A DNA stretch of 64,000 bases from Flavobacteriaceae bacterium MAR_2010_188 (lineage in GTDB: Bacteria; Bacteroidota; Bacteroidia; Flavobacteriales; Flavobacteriaceae). Every line of letters starts with the position of its first letter. Positions within the stretch are counted from its first letter, which is position 1. This document shows, piece after piece, positions 36,628 to 45,396 of the stretch. The stretch spans positions 3,180,480 through 3,244,479 of the forward strand of contig LT629302.1 in NCBI GenBank assembly GCA_900104375.1. The letters are read 5' to 3'. Made by a program: the position numbers and the translations under genes. The notes below the pieces were generated by a model, which searched no databases, was not told the DNA's origin, and worked only from the letters and a program-made list of their open reading frames with translations.

Positions 36628-38088
36628 TTATTGATTTTTAGTCTCCGAAACTAACTTGTCCTTATTTTCAACAGGAATTTTTAAATAGCTTTTGGTCTTG
36701 GATTCTTCCATTTTACTGAGATTTTCAGCTCCAAATTCATCTTTGTTTCCAGTAAATAAAACTCGCCAAATTTTTCCTTGGTTAGATTCTGAAATATATA
36801 ATGAACCGTCGGGTCCTTCCGCCAAACCCATTGGCCGATATTTAGCGTCTTCCTTTGTCTCGATGATATCTACTCCGGCAAAACCATCCGCAAAAATTTC
36901 ATATTCACCATAAGGTTTTCCATCTTTAAAAGGTACAAAAGCAACCACATATCCGCCCTGTGGATAAGGAGTTCGGTTGGTAGAACCGTGAAACGCGATA
37001 AAGGCACCTTTTTTATATCTTTCTGGAAATTGATTCCCTTTGTAAAACAACATATCGTTAGGCGCCCAATGCGCTGGAAGACCTAAGATAGGGTCGGCAT
37101 ATTTTGTTTCAACTTTTTTGCCATCTCCGCCATATTCTGGAGCTAACATTCGCTTATTTTTAAAAGGGTCGTAATAGGTATATGGCCAGCCGTAATCTTC
37201 TCCCTGCTTAATGTTCATAAATTCTTCTGCGGGTAAAACTGCATCTTCCCATTCTGAAAAATATCTTGGCGCATGATTATGTAAATAATCGCGTCCATGA
37301 TTTACCGCATAAAGACTGTTGTCTTCCTGGTTCCAAGACATTGCGACAATGCTTCTAAGTCCAGTTGCATAACGCTCTACGTCTTGTTGTGATTGATTGA
37401 GTTTACTATCGCTGAATTTCCAAACCCCGCCTAAAATATCTAATTGAGAACAGGGATATTCTCCTTTTACAATCGCATCTGGTTCGCCGCTAGTTAGTCG
37501 CAGGTCTTCGCAGGCGTTAGTAGGTGCGCTAAAGGTTACGTACATATTGTCTTCATTGTCGAATGCTAAGGTTTTGGCATTATGCCAACGAAGCGGATAG
37601 CGATCAACCATTAAGACCTCTGGTTTTGAGGTCGGGATCAACTCACCTTCAATAAGTTTCTGTCTATATACCACCAACTCCGAACTATAATACAAATATC
37701 CCTTGTGGATTCTCATTTCGGTCGCAAAACTTCCATCGTTTGGGGAGTCGCCAAAGCGTTCTATTATATCTGCTTTACCATCGTTATCGGTGTCACGCAA
37801 AGCCACATTACCATTGGTTCCGGTATCGATTTTTAATTTTACGTAGATATCGCCATTATCGTTTACCGCCAAATGCCGAGATGGTCCCGCACTTTCGGTA
37901 ACAACCAATGCACCAAAACCATCCGGAAACGTTAAACCACCATTATTCTGGTCAGGTTTTAAAGTCTTCATGACTTTTTCGGGTTTCTTTATGACAATCT
38001 CCTTCTTAGTGTCTGATTCTTGCTTTTTTTCTCCTTGACAGTTGAGGATTAACAGTGGAAAAATAAAGAGTAGAATAATTCTGTGCAT
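36628..38088 (-). CDS. Sorbosone/soluble aldose dehydrogenase-like lipoprotein (PQQ-type propeller)
   Basis: A 486-residue lipoprotein (leader ending LNCQGE). The body is a six-bladed propeller of the soluble glucose dehydrogenase/L-sorbosone dehydrogenase group. Visible marks are RWHNAKTLAFDNEDNMYVTF, YATGLRSIVAMSWN, AVNHGRDYL, GEDYGWPYTYYD and the closing PMGLAEGPDGSLYISES. It would oxidise an aldose or aldehyde outside the cytoplasm with PQQ as cofactor. Substrate and real cofactor use are not proven by the sequence. It is a single-gene unit. Confidence 0.82.
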   Translation of the reverse strand: MHRIILLFIFPLLILNCQGEKKQESDTKKEIVIKKPEKVMKTLKPDQNNGGLTFPDGFGALVVTESAGPSRHLAVNDNGDIYVKLKIDTGTNGNVALRDTDNDGKADIIERFGDSPNDGSFATEMRIHKGYLYYSSELVVYRQKLIEGELIPTSKPEVLMVDRYPLRWHNAKTLAFDNEDNMYVTFSAPTNACEDLRLTSGEPDAIVKGEYPCSQLDILGGVWKFSDSKLNQSQQDVERYATGLRSIVAMSWNQEDNSLYAVNHGRDYLHNHAPRYFSEWEDAVLPAEEFMNIKQGEDYGWPYTYYDPFKNKRMLAPEYGGDGKKVETKYADPILGLPAHWAPNDMLFYKGNQFPERYKKGAFIAFHGSTNRTPYPQGGYVVAFVPFKDGKPYGEYEIFADGFAGVDIIETKEDAKYRPMGLAEGPDGSLYISESNQGKIWRVLFTGNKDEFGAENLSKMEESKTKSYLKIPVENKDKLVSETKNQ

Positions 38089-38324
38089 AATCGATTATTG
38101 GTGTTCGTGCAAATATCTATTTTTTATCGGACATTACTTCTAGAGCAAAAACAGATAAAGGACTTTTGAATCGTGAAGGCATTTAAATTTGATTTTCTCA
38201 GCGATGGAAAAATCAACTTCGCTATTTATCAAGCATAAATTTAATCTCATGAAGCCTTTCTTTCGGAGAATTTTAATCCACTTTTTAGATAGAATATCAT
38301 AAATTCGATTTACAAATTGGCAAT

Positions 38325-39584
38325 ATGGCTAAAAAAATCGTAATCGTTGGTGGTGGCTTTGCAGGCGTTAATCTCGCAAAAAAACTGGCCAACAATTCCC
38401 ACTTCGAAATTACCGTCGTCGACAAAAATAATTATAACTTTTTTACCCCGCTTATTTATCAAGTAGGCACCGGATATTTAGATCCGTCTTCTATAACCTA
38501 TCCTTTTAGGAATCTATTTAGAGGAAAGTCTAACATCTCTTTTAGGATGGGGACCCTGCTTAAAATTGTACCCGAAGAAAATAAAGCGATCCTGAGTAAC
38601 GGTGAACTAACTTATGCTTATTTGGTTATTGCCACCGGTACTCATACCAATTATTTTGGTCAGCAAAGTATCGAAGGGCATGCCATACCGATGAAGACTT
38701 TAGAAGATGCGCTCGTAATGAGAAATCTTCTGTTGCAACGATTAGAAAAGGCTTCCAGAATACCCGATAAATCAGAAAGGGTGCCTTGGGTAACTATGGT
38801 AGTCGCAGGAGGCGGTCCAACCGGGGTAGAAATTTCAGGAATTTTTGCCGAGCTACGAAACAATACGATTAGAAAGGAGTTCCCAGAACTCAAAAATTCT
38901 GGTGGTCGCATTTACTTGGTCAACAGTCCGGCAGAATTACTTTCGCCAATGAGCAAGAAGAGCCAAGAGTATACGCTTAAAACCCTTAAAAAGATGGGGG
39001 TTGAAGTGTTGCTGAACACTAGGGTCACTGGTTTTGATGGTGAAAAGGTAGAACTGAGCGAAGGAAAACCCATCTACAGTCGAAACCTTATTTGGGCAAC
39101 CGGGGTGATTGGTTACCGGTTTGAAGGTTTGCCAGAAACATGTTATGAACGAGGAAATAGAGTAAAAGTTGATGCCTTTAATAGGGTAGAAGGCACCGAG
39201 AATATATATGTTATTGGAGATGCTGCGGTACAGACCTCGGACCCAGCTTTTCCTACCGGGCATCCACAGTTAGCCCAAGTTGCGATTCAACAGGGTAAAC
39301 ATCTAGCGAAAAACTTTAAAAGGATTGCGGCGAATAAACCGATGAAGGAATTCGATTATTTGGACAAAGGCACTATGGCGGTCATTGGTAGTGCAAAAGC
39401 GGTAGTAGATTTGCCAAAAGGGCATTTCAATGGATTTTTTGCCTGGCTTTTATGGGCACTGGTGCATTTGTTTTCGTTGGTGGACTATAGAAATAGATGG
39501 CGAACTTTCTACAATTGGGCATTGGCTTATTTAACCACTAATCAAGATTTAAGGATGATTATTCGACCGAAGGATGATATCTAA
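38325..39584 (+). CDS. Type II NADH dehydrogenase (NDH-2) family flavoprotein
   Basis: A 419-residue flavoprotein with two nucleotide-binding motifs: GGGFAGVN at 9-16 (FAD) and AGGGPTGVE at 161-169 (NADH), plus IYVIGDAAV near 294-302, the FAD-ribityl motif. PTGHPQLAQVAIQQGKHLAKN is the NDH-2 quinone-side segment. The hydrophobic C-terminus (GFFAWLLWALVHLFSLV) would lie on the inner membrane. It passes electrons from NADH to quinone without pumping protons. It has its own upstream region of about 240 bases. Confidence 0.88.
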   Translation: MAKKIVIVGGGFAGVNLAKKLANNSHFEITVVDKNNYNFFTPLIYQVGTGYLDPSSITYPFRNLFRGKSNISFRMGTLLKIVPEENKAILSNGELTYAYLVIATGTHTNYFGQQSIEGHAIPMKTLEDALVMRNLLLQRLEKASRIPDKSERVPWVTMVVAGGGPTGVEISGIFAELRNNTIRKEFPELKNSGGRIYLVNSPAELLSPMSKKSQEYTLKTLKKMGVEVLLNTRVTGFDGEKVELSEGKPIYSRNLIWATGVIGYRFEGLPETCYERGNRVKVDAFNRVEGTENIYVIGDAAVQTSDPAFPTGHPQLAQVAIQQGKHLAKNFKRIAANKPMKEFDYLDKGTMAVIGSAKAVVDLPKGHFNGFFAWLLWALVHLFSLVDYRNRWRTFYNWALAYLTTNQDLRMIIRPKDDI

Positions 39585-39592
39585 AATGTGAT

Positions 39593-40183
39593 TTATCCTT
39601 TTTTCTCTAAATCCCTTAAAAATGATTTAGCAAGTTTAGCGTAACCCTCAGCGACCCGACTATGTGAAGCAAAATCATAGCCTAATGGATCAGCTCCTTT
39701 AACATCTTCATATTTAACCAGTAATAAAGGTTCGTTGTCATTTCTTTTATAGACGCCGATGGTTGCAGCAATACGCGCGGGTTTACGCATTACTCCCACA
39801 TTCCAGCCATTATACTGTTCTACAGTTGTAACCTTCATGACATATTCGGAATCGTCATAAGTTTTGTCGGCTTTCCATTCTCCTCTTTTATTAAAGGATT
39901 CGATAAACTTTGGTTCGAAGTGCGCTTCCCGATCGGCAAAGTATCTTTTTTTCCAATCTTCGCCGGTACCGGGCTCATCTTCTTCTTTTTCCTTCATTTT
40001 TTGAGCAATATATTCTTCTTCGGAAGCAAATTCTGGAATTGTAACATTAGAATAATCGAACTCTAAATCAAATATTCTAATACTACTTATGGCTTCCCAG
40101 TCGCCTTCTAAAACCTCAGGTTTTTGGGCGTAAATAGCAAAAGTGAGAAATGCCATTATAGAAGTAAGTAGGAATTTTTTCAT
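39593..40183 (-). CDS. Exported protein of unknown function
   Basis: A 196-residue protein with a signal peptide (MKKFLLTSIMAFLTFAIYAQ). The mature part starts LEGDWEAISSIRIFDLEFDY and has an acidic linker (EKEEDEPGTGEDW) in the middle. The C-terminal half (MRKPARIAATIGVYKRND, then a helix) shows no domain that I recognise. It ends 9 bases before the convergent end of the NDH-2 gene. Confidence 0.65.
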   Translation of the reverse strand: MKKFLLTSIMAFLTFAIYAQKPEVLEGDWEAISSIRIFDLEFDYSNVTIPEFASEEEYIAQKMKEKEEDEPGTGEDWKKRYFADREAHFEPKFIESFNKRGEWKADKTYDDSEYVMKVTTVEQYNGWNVGVMRKPARIAATIGVYKRNDNEPLLLVKYEDVKGADPLGYDFASHSRVAEGYAKLAKSFLRDLEKKG

Positions 40184-40298
40184 CTTGAAATTTTTTTAAA
40201 TGATACCCTACGAAAATAGGGAAGTGTAATTTGTATTAAATATAATATAATTAAGCGCTAGAATTTAATCCGATAATCTCTATTAGATGAAACAGGAT

Positions 40299-40974
40299 TT
40301 AAGGAGAAATTGAGTTATGCGAACCATCACAGTTGGGATATCTTTTTGATTTTCCACAGACACAATCGTTAATTCCTTTTCCATTTAAAATCCTAGACTC
40401 GTATTTTTCAATTCTTGAAGTTCGGGTTTTAGATTGTTTGGCATCCGAGAAATATAAAATATAGCCCCGTTGGCGACCTTTCGTTAAAGCTTCAAATGCG
40501 GTTTTTAGATTTTTATCGTCTTCAAATTTAGATTGAAGTTCAACTGGTATCGGTTCAGGATTTTTTGTCTTTTCTACCTTAAGCTTAGATTTTTCAACCT
40601 TTATGGCCTCTTGGATATAATCTTTTATAGTTTCTTCTTGCTCCTCGATTTGTTTTAAAATATTAAACTTCATGCTCCTAACCGACTGCGAGTTTTTTCC
40701 AGGGACGACCAAGACCGATTTTGGGTCTTTCAACAAAACCCCTTTGAAAAAACTGATTGTACAAAACCCCTTAAAGCTGGCAAGAAGTAAAACATTGCTA
40801 TAATTATATGTATAGCAAGGCTGTTTCCATTTAAATTCTTCAGTAAGCCCGGAATCGAGAATTATTTTTCTAAGCTCTTGTAGTTCTATCTGCCACTGTG
40901 CTGCCTTTTCTAAATATGTATCGACCTTAGGATTCGTATGATATTTTTTTGGTGGTTCGTCCTTGTTTTTTCAT
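40299..40974 (-). pseudogene. YdeI-like DUF1801 protein with C-terminal CDGSH motif, frameshifted near the start
   Basis: The uninterrupted frame encodes NPKVDTYLEKAAQWQIEL and LDSGLTEEFKWKQPCYTY, the normal N-terminal YdeI/DUF1801 sequence, then the conserved AFEALTKGRQRGYILYFSDAKQ block. The frame has no usual start until a TTG at 40736, which would remove the first third. An ATG at 40972-40974 lies one base out of frame; the run of six A (40966-40971) would have to be five to join it (M-K-N-K-D-E-P-P...). The C-terminus carries CVCGKSKRYPNCDGSH, a complete CxC-x2-S-x3-PxCDGSH iron-sulfur motif. This is either an indel error in the assembly or a recent inactivation. Confidence 0.72.
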
Positions 40975-41007
40975 TAAAATCCTTCACTTTCGCGCAATAA
41001 ATAACGG

Positions 41008-42273
41008 TTACAACTGCCCATCACTTGTAATCTCGTTCATTTCTTTCACTATGGAAAAATCTTTATATCGCAAGGGATGAAAATATCTTGCATAATCAGG
41101 ATATATGGTTTCATTCAAAATATAGCTTGAACAAAGTTTCCCGGCAGCACAAGCAGACATGGTACCATAACCAGCAAGGGCGCCAACCACGAACACTTCT
41201 GGCATTTCGGTTGGGCCTATCAACGGATAATTTTCATTGGTACGGGTATAATATCCGGCATATTCAATTAGGGGCGAAGGGATGTGGTTTTCATATTGAG
41301 CCAATTCAGGAATAAATCGACTTGCCCCCTTTAATACCGCTTGCGGGAAATAATCGGAATCTGGTATTCTCCATGCTGGTTCAAGTTTTTCTGTTTGGAA
41401 AGCCCAGCCCATTTTAATTCCTTCTGTTTCTGGTTTTATATGCAATCCTCCCGGAAAATTATTCAACAGCCATTTATATTGTATGTCCGAGGCAAAAAAA
41501 TCGGCTTCTTCTTTGGACCAATCTAAATATTGGGGATCTGTATAGATCGTAAAGGGCATATTTTTGGGAATTATATTTTTTGGGTCCGGGATAATAAACT
41601 TCCGTTGCAGAGTATTTGATAACGGGAAATGAATACCTAACATCCCCGCAATCTTATTTACAAAAGGCCCAGCGGCAATTACTACCTTGTCAACAGAAAT
41701 GGTATTATTTGAATCTAGTTGAATCTTATATTTTGAATCTATTTTCTCAATTCCCAAAATTTCGCCTTGAAGTTGCTTTAAACCCAATTTTTTAGCTTCA
41801 CCAAGCAATAACATTCCCAGTGCATAGACGTCCATACTGCCTGCATTTTTTATTTTTACTATTTTTTGTATGTCCTTTTGTAAATAGGGATATTTATTGT
41901 GAATAAACTGTTGATCGGTGATTTCTTCGAGATAATCTTGGGCGTGATCCTGGCCGGTAGTTCCAAAAATTGGATTTTGAGAGTTATGGCTGATAAAATT
42001 ATAGCCAGAATGCACCATCTCGAACGCGTCAGATCCGTATTTATCCCTTAATTCTTTCATTAAAGAAATGCTATAACCTATAAAATTCCGCATATTTTTT
42101 TGCGGCCAATAATCCCTAAAGTTTTCCCCGGATTTGCTCGTGGTAAATGATAATGGCTGATTTTTATCAATAAGGATAATTTCAATTTCACTATTGCCCA
42201 TTAATAAATAATAGGCTGTTGCTACCCCAGCAATACCAGCTCCGCAAATAGCAATCGAATTGTTTTTTTGCAT
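41008..42273 (-). CDS. FAD-dependent oxidoreductase (DAO family)
   Basis: A 421-residue cytosolic enzyme with an N-terminal FAD motif, AICGAGIAGVATAYYL at 8-23, then a conserved acidic end of the second strand (IILIDKNQ). It has a VVIAAGPFVNKIAGMLG segment and the closing GALAGYGTMSACAAGKL block of D-amino-acid oxidase/glycine oxidase-like proteins. The substrate is unknown; an amine or amino acid is typical of the family. It lies just upstream of the damaged YdeI gene. Confidence 0.8.
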   Translation of the reverse strand: MQKNNSIAICGAGIAGVATAYYLLMGNSEIEIILIDKNQPLSFTTSKSGENFRDYWPQKNMRNFIGYSISLMKELRDKYGSDAFEMVHSGYNFISHNSQNPIFGTTGQDHAQDYLEEITDQQFIHNKYPYLQKDIQKIVKIKNAGSMDVYALGMLLLGEAKKLGLKQLQGEILGIEKIDSKYKIQLDSNNTISVDKVVIAAGPFVNKIAGMLGIHFPLSNTLQRKFIIPDPKNIIPKNMPFTIYTDPQYLDWSKEEADFFASDIQYKWLLNNFPGGLHIKPETEGIKMGWAFQTEKLEPAWRIPDSDYFPQAVLKGASRFIPELAQYENHIPSPLIEYAGYYTRTNENYPLIGPTEMPEVFVVGALAGYGTMSACAAGKLCSSYILNETIYPDYARYFHPLRYKDFSIVKEMNEITSDGQL

Positions 42274-42339
42274 AAGTTCTTTGCTTCTAAAATCCTTCCA
42301 GAAGTTTTTAATTTTTTTCCACTCTACATATTGATTTCA

Positions 42340-42717
42340 TTATGTAATCATTTGGGTGTACTTCGCACGATTCTCATAGATTACCCAAAGTAAAACAGCA
42401 AAAAGGATCAGCGCGAGCGGAAGGCCAGAAGGGATATTAATTAAATGAGTCATGACGATACCCACCCCTATGGGAAATAAAATTACAGCTCCCAATGCCC
42501 GGAATTTACTGATCATAAAAAGTAATCCTCCCACAATTTCTACTACCGCTATTAAAGGCATGAGCCATTCTATTTTCAAAATTGTGTCCATAGTATCTAT
42601 CGCTTCTTGCGGCAAGTCTTCTGGCATGGACATATAATTAAGGAATTTATTGAGTCCGGCATTTATAAAAATCAAACCGTATACAATACCCACGATCAAA
42701 AGAATTTTATTTTTCAT
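42340..42717 (-). CDS. DoxX-like membrane protein
   Basis: A 125-residue protein with four hydrophobic segments (about 4-20, 50-66, 74-90, 98-115). The first helix pair reads GLIFINAGLNKFLNYM and the second starts WLMPLIAVVEIVGGLLFM, both typical of DoxX/SURF4-like proteins. The role of such proteins is mostly unknown; some act with sulfur or redox enzymes. Confidence 0.75.
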   Translation of the reverse strand: MKNKILLIVGIVYGLIFINAGLNKFLNYMSMPEDLPQEAIDTMDTILKIEWLMPLIAVVEIVGGLLFMISKFRALGAVILFPIGVGIVMTHLINIPSGLPLALILFAVLLWVIYENRAKYTQMIT

Positions 42718-42954
42718 GATATAGTACTTATTAAGCGATAGTGTTTAGTGCGTTAAAAGTAGGTTACAGAGGTTTTCTTTCTAAACCGAATATAACAAAT
42801 TGTACCCAACCTTCTTGCATTTATAGGGTTAGCCTTATAGGTCATTCCTGAAGGAAATTAAAGATATAAATAAGTGTTCAAAAAAACTCCAGCTATCCTA
42901 CAGCCGTTACCTTATTCGCAACTTTAGATTCCCTGTATGGTATTAATTTTAGGT

Positions 42955-43585
42955 TTATTCATAGTTAGGAATATTCAACCCTAAAATTATATCTCTGGTA
43001 ACAGTTAGGAGATTGACCTTTAATTCTGGGTTTACAATCCCTGAGCCACCACGATTTTCCAAATTATTTCTTCTTTCTTTGGTTAACAATGGGTCATCCT
43101 CAAACAAAAATTCATCGATATAGTACTCGTTTTTATTTGGTTCTTTTACGGTAATGTGTATATGTGCAGGATCATTTCTGTTGGGGTAGGCTGCGGGTCT
43201 AAAAGTATAGAACGAATAGTTACCCCATTTATCTGTTTTAGCCCATCCCCTTATATAGCCATGTCTTTTAGCCCAAGCTTTTTCATTTCCCTTGGTCGGA
43301 TAAATTCCCTTTCTGTTGGTATGGTAGATATAGAGAATTACGTCATTAGCCGGCGTTTTTCCGTCTTTTTTAAAAACTGTACCCGTTAATTTTAACTTGG
43401 GTTCGGTAATTTGGAAGTCCTTTAGGGTATCTGAGGATTTTAGTTTTTTATCAGCATATTCAAAAATAGCCTCACAACCTTCGCAAGGACCGCCCACCAA
43501 TTTTTTCGATTCGGGATTTTTTGTTTGTGATTGACAAGATCCAAATGATAACATCAAAAAATAATAAGAAAATTGAACTATCCAT
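42955..43585 (-). CDS. Intradiol ring-cleavage dioxygenase-like lipoprotein; leader frameshifted
   Basis: The domain is intact and resembles protocatechuate 3,4-dioxygenase: PCEGCEAIFEYADK, then VILYIYHTNRKGIYP, GWAKTDKWGNYSFYTFRPAAYPNR and PAHIHITV, with two Tyr and two His in the iron-ligand positions. The frame itself starts only at ATG 43554 or TTG 43557, too late for a signal peptide. An ATG at 43585 opens a leader in another frame. Reducing the run of six T (43556-43561 on this strand) to five joins them into MDSSIFLLFLMLSFGSCQ, a perfect lipoprotein leader. This suggests a one-base indel, real or from assembly. The natural substrate is unknown. Confidence 0.68.
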
Positions 43586-43690
43586 GGTTCTTAATCTTTT
43601 TTTGAAAAATATTCTAACGTTTGTCAAAGTTCCTATTTGGGCACCAGGATGCAAGATGTAAAAATAGGTCTTTTATGTAAATGATGGCGA

Positions 43691-43724
43691 GAAGTTGCAC
43701 CAGTCCGCCAAAGGCGGAAACTTC
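43691..43724. repeat. Nested hairpin (REP-like)
   Basis: An outer stem GAAGTT/AACTTC encloses a perfect inner hairpin TCCGCC-AAA-GGCGGA. GC-rich GNCCGCC-AAA-GGCGG hairpins of this kind are recurrent intergenic elements in Bacteroidota. No transposase lies nearby. Confidence 0.55.
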
Positions 43725-44059
43725 ATAATAGGGAAAATACAAAGCAAACCCTGAACAAAGTCGAGGTTATACTCTGCGGATTGATCGCTGATAACGCTGT
43801 GCAACACAGCCGGTGAACTGTTGATTATTACTCTAGGTTTCGACTGCGCTCAACCTGACAAAAATGGTTTAATGAATACTATTAGGAGTGAATATTCAAG
43901 TTTTAAATAAGATTTTCAAAAATGTTGTTTCCAAATCTATGTCCCTTGAAGCTTCGCAGAAAAGGGGCGCTTTATATGCTGATTGGAAAAAAATACGGCC
44001 AATCATGCGGAAGATTCTGGGCTCGTTAAAATGTTTGATATAAAAGTATTAATTTTGCT

Positions 44060-44160
44060 GTGCGAATATACGGGAAGACGTTCCTTAATTGTGGAGACTT
44101 TTTAGGACGTCTATATTTGCTATTAATTCGACAAGCTTGGCAAACGCCGAGCTTGTTTAT
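44060..44160 (+). repeat. Structured element, copy 1
   Basis: It contains TATACGGGA (44067-44075), a stem AGACGT...ACGTCT (44076-44081 with 44107-44112), the conserved TGCTATTAATTCGACAAGCT (44118-44137), and an 11-pair hairpin ACAAGCTTGGC-AAAC-GCCGAGCTTGT (44131-44156). Every block recurs in copy 2, with the stem sequences changed but the pairing kept. Confidence 0.6.
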
Positions 44161-44289
44161 TTTCAGGAAATTAGAGTCAATATCGTTGGTCAACTTACCG
44201 TTCGAAGACATTTTTGTCCATTTGACCGAAAAAACCTCAGCCTCAGTAGCTTTCATTGGTGGTAACTAAATGTTTTTATTACATTTATG

Positions 44290-44395
44290 CCGCATGTATA
44301 CGGGATCGGCGTTACCTTTTGTGGTGATTGGTGTTTCGCCGATGTATGTGCTATTAATTCGACAAGCTCAGCAAACGCTGGGCTTGTTCAATTTT
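44290..44395 (+). repeat. Structured element, copy 2
   Basis: It contains TATACGGGA (44297-44305), a stem TCGGCG...CGCCGA (44306-44311 with 44337-44342), TGCTATTAATTCGACAAGCT (44349-44368), and an 11-pair hairpin ACAAGCTCAGC-AAAC-GCTGGGCTTGT (44362-44387). It lies 230 bases after copy 1 in the same orientation. The base changes in both stems are compensatory. Confidence 0.6.
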
Positions 44396-44678
44396 AGGTC
44401 TATTTTTAAAGCATTTCGGCATGGTATTTAACTAAAATACCGCAGCGTATAGAAATATAATTAAAGGATTTTCATTCAAACCTAATACGGTCAAAGGTAC
44501 TGAAAATGAGGGACTTAACTTAATTATGATTATAAATAGAATAAGCTATCAAGTATTTAAAAAAAATAAGTATTAGGCCAAACCTTGGACGCAACTGGCG
44601 TTTCAAGTCATAGACAAATCTTTATGACTAGAACAAAATTTAAAAAAGGATATACAACAATTTAAAAGACGAAGAAAA

Positions 44679-44768
44679 ATGATTAAGATGGTGTTGTTCG
44701 TTATTGGAGGTATTATAGTTCTCTTGTTATTTCGAAAGATTTGGGACAAAATAAAAAAAATGTTTTAG
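44679..44768 (+). CDS. Candidate 29-residue membrane peptide
   Basis: ATG at 44679 and TAG at 44766-44768. The peptide begins MIKMVLFVIGGIIVLLLF, a single hydrophobic segment, then ends in a basic amphipathic tail (RKIWDKIKKMF). A purine-rich stretch (GACGAAGAAAA) precedes the ATG. The hydrophobic-plus-basic layout resembles small membrane toxins and other short membrane regulators, but ORFs this short also arise by chance. No family recognised. Confidence 0.35.
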   Translation: MIKMVLFVIGGIIVLLLFRKIWDKIKKMF

Positions 44769-45030
44769 TTACAGTTGTCCTGTGGTCCAATAGTCGGGAG
44801 ACATAAGGTTTTCAAGGGCAGGGTAAGAGTTCTACAGTAATGTTAGACAAATAGTACAGAACGATATTCAATTTTCTATTTCTTATATCCGACAACAAAC
44901 GGTTACAAACATTTACAAACGAGTTTAAATACGTAACTACCGAATAATTTTTTACCGCTTCCACATCTTTGTATCGTTGAAACCATGGTGGTTCAATAGT
45001 ATTAACTGTTTAACGTAAAAATTTATAATC

Positions 45031-45366
45031 ATGAACACTCTTAGAAACAAAGTACAGTTGATTGGTAACTTGGGTAACGACCCAGAAATCATTAATCTTG
45101 AATCTGGCAAAACGCTTGCTAAATTCTCAATCGCTACAAACGAAAGCTACAAAAATGCTAAAGGCGAAAAAATTACCGATACCCAATGGCATAATGTCGT
45201 AGCATGGGGTCAGACCGCGAAAATCGTAGAAAATTATCTTACCAAAGGAAAGGAAGTAGCGGTAGAAGGCAAATTAACCACCCGCAGCTATGAAACCAAA
45301 GAAGGAGAAAAACGCTATATCACCGAAATAGTGTGTAACGAGCTGATGATGCTCGGCGCTAAATAA
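45031..45366 (+). CDS. ssb: Single-stranded DNA-binding protein, short form
   Basis: A 111-residue protein that is only an OB-fold: MNTLRNKVQLIGNLGNDPE, FSIATNESYKN, WHNVVAWGQTAKIVENYLTKG, VEGKLTTRSYETKEGEKRY. It ends directly after the last strand (ELMMLGAK) and has no glycine-rich linker or acidic DDxIPF tail, the site where replication partners dock in standard SSB. It is therefore likely a second, specialised SSB rather than the main replicative one. It has its own terminator. Confidence 0.9.
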   Translation: MNTLRNKVQLIGNLGNDPEIINLESGKTLAKFSIATNESYKNAKGEKITDTQWHNVVAWGQTAKIVENYLTKGKEVAVEGKLTTRSYETKEGEKRYITEIVCNELMMLGAK

Positions 45367-45396
45367 TAGCTATTACATTAAAGATACTGTATAAAT

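Larger units (their letters stand above)
43586..45030. other. Gene-poor region with hairpin repeats
   Basis: In 1445 bases I support only one tiny ORF (44679-44768). The region holds a nested hairpin (43691-43724), a TTCGACTGCGCTCAACCTGAC-like palindromic debris stretch with a GCTGTG-CAA-CACAGC hairpin (43796-43810), and two diverged copies of a structured element (44060-44160 and 44290-44395). Short direct repeats of TTACAAAC precede ssb at 44903-44920. The small frames over the two element copies are not convincing genes. Confidence 0.6.

Noticed and set aside
43472..43654. A minus-strand ORF overlapping the dioxygenase-like gene
   Set aside because: Its middle part is the missing leader of that gene in the shifted frame (MDSSIFLLF), not an independent protein.
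44026..44269. Overlapping small ORFs on both strands
   Set aside because: They lie mostly over structured element copy 1, have no recognisable domain, and contradict each other on opposite strands.
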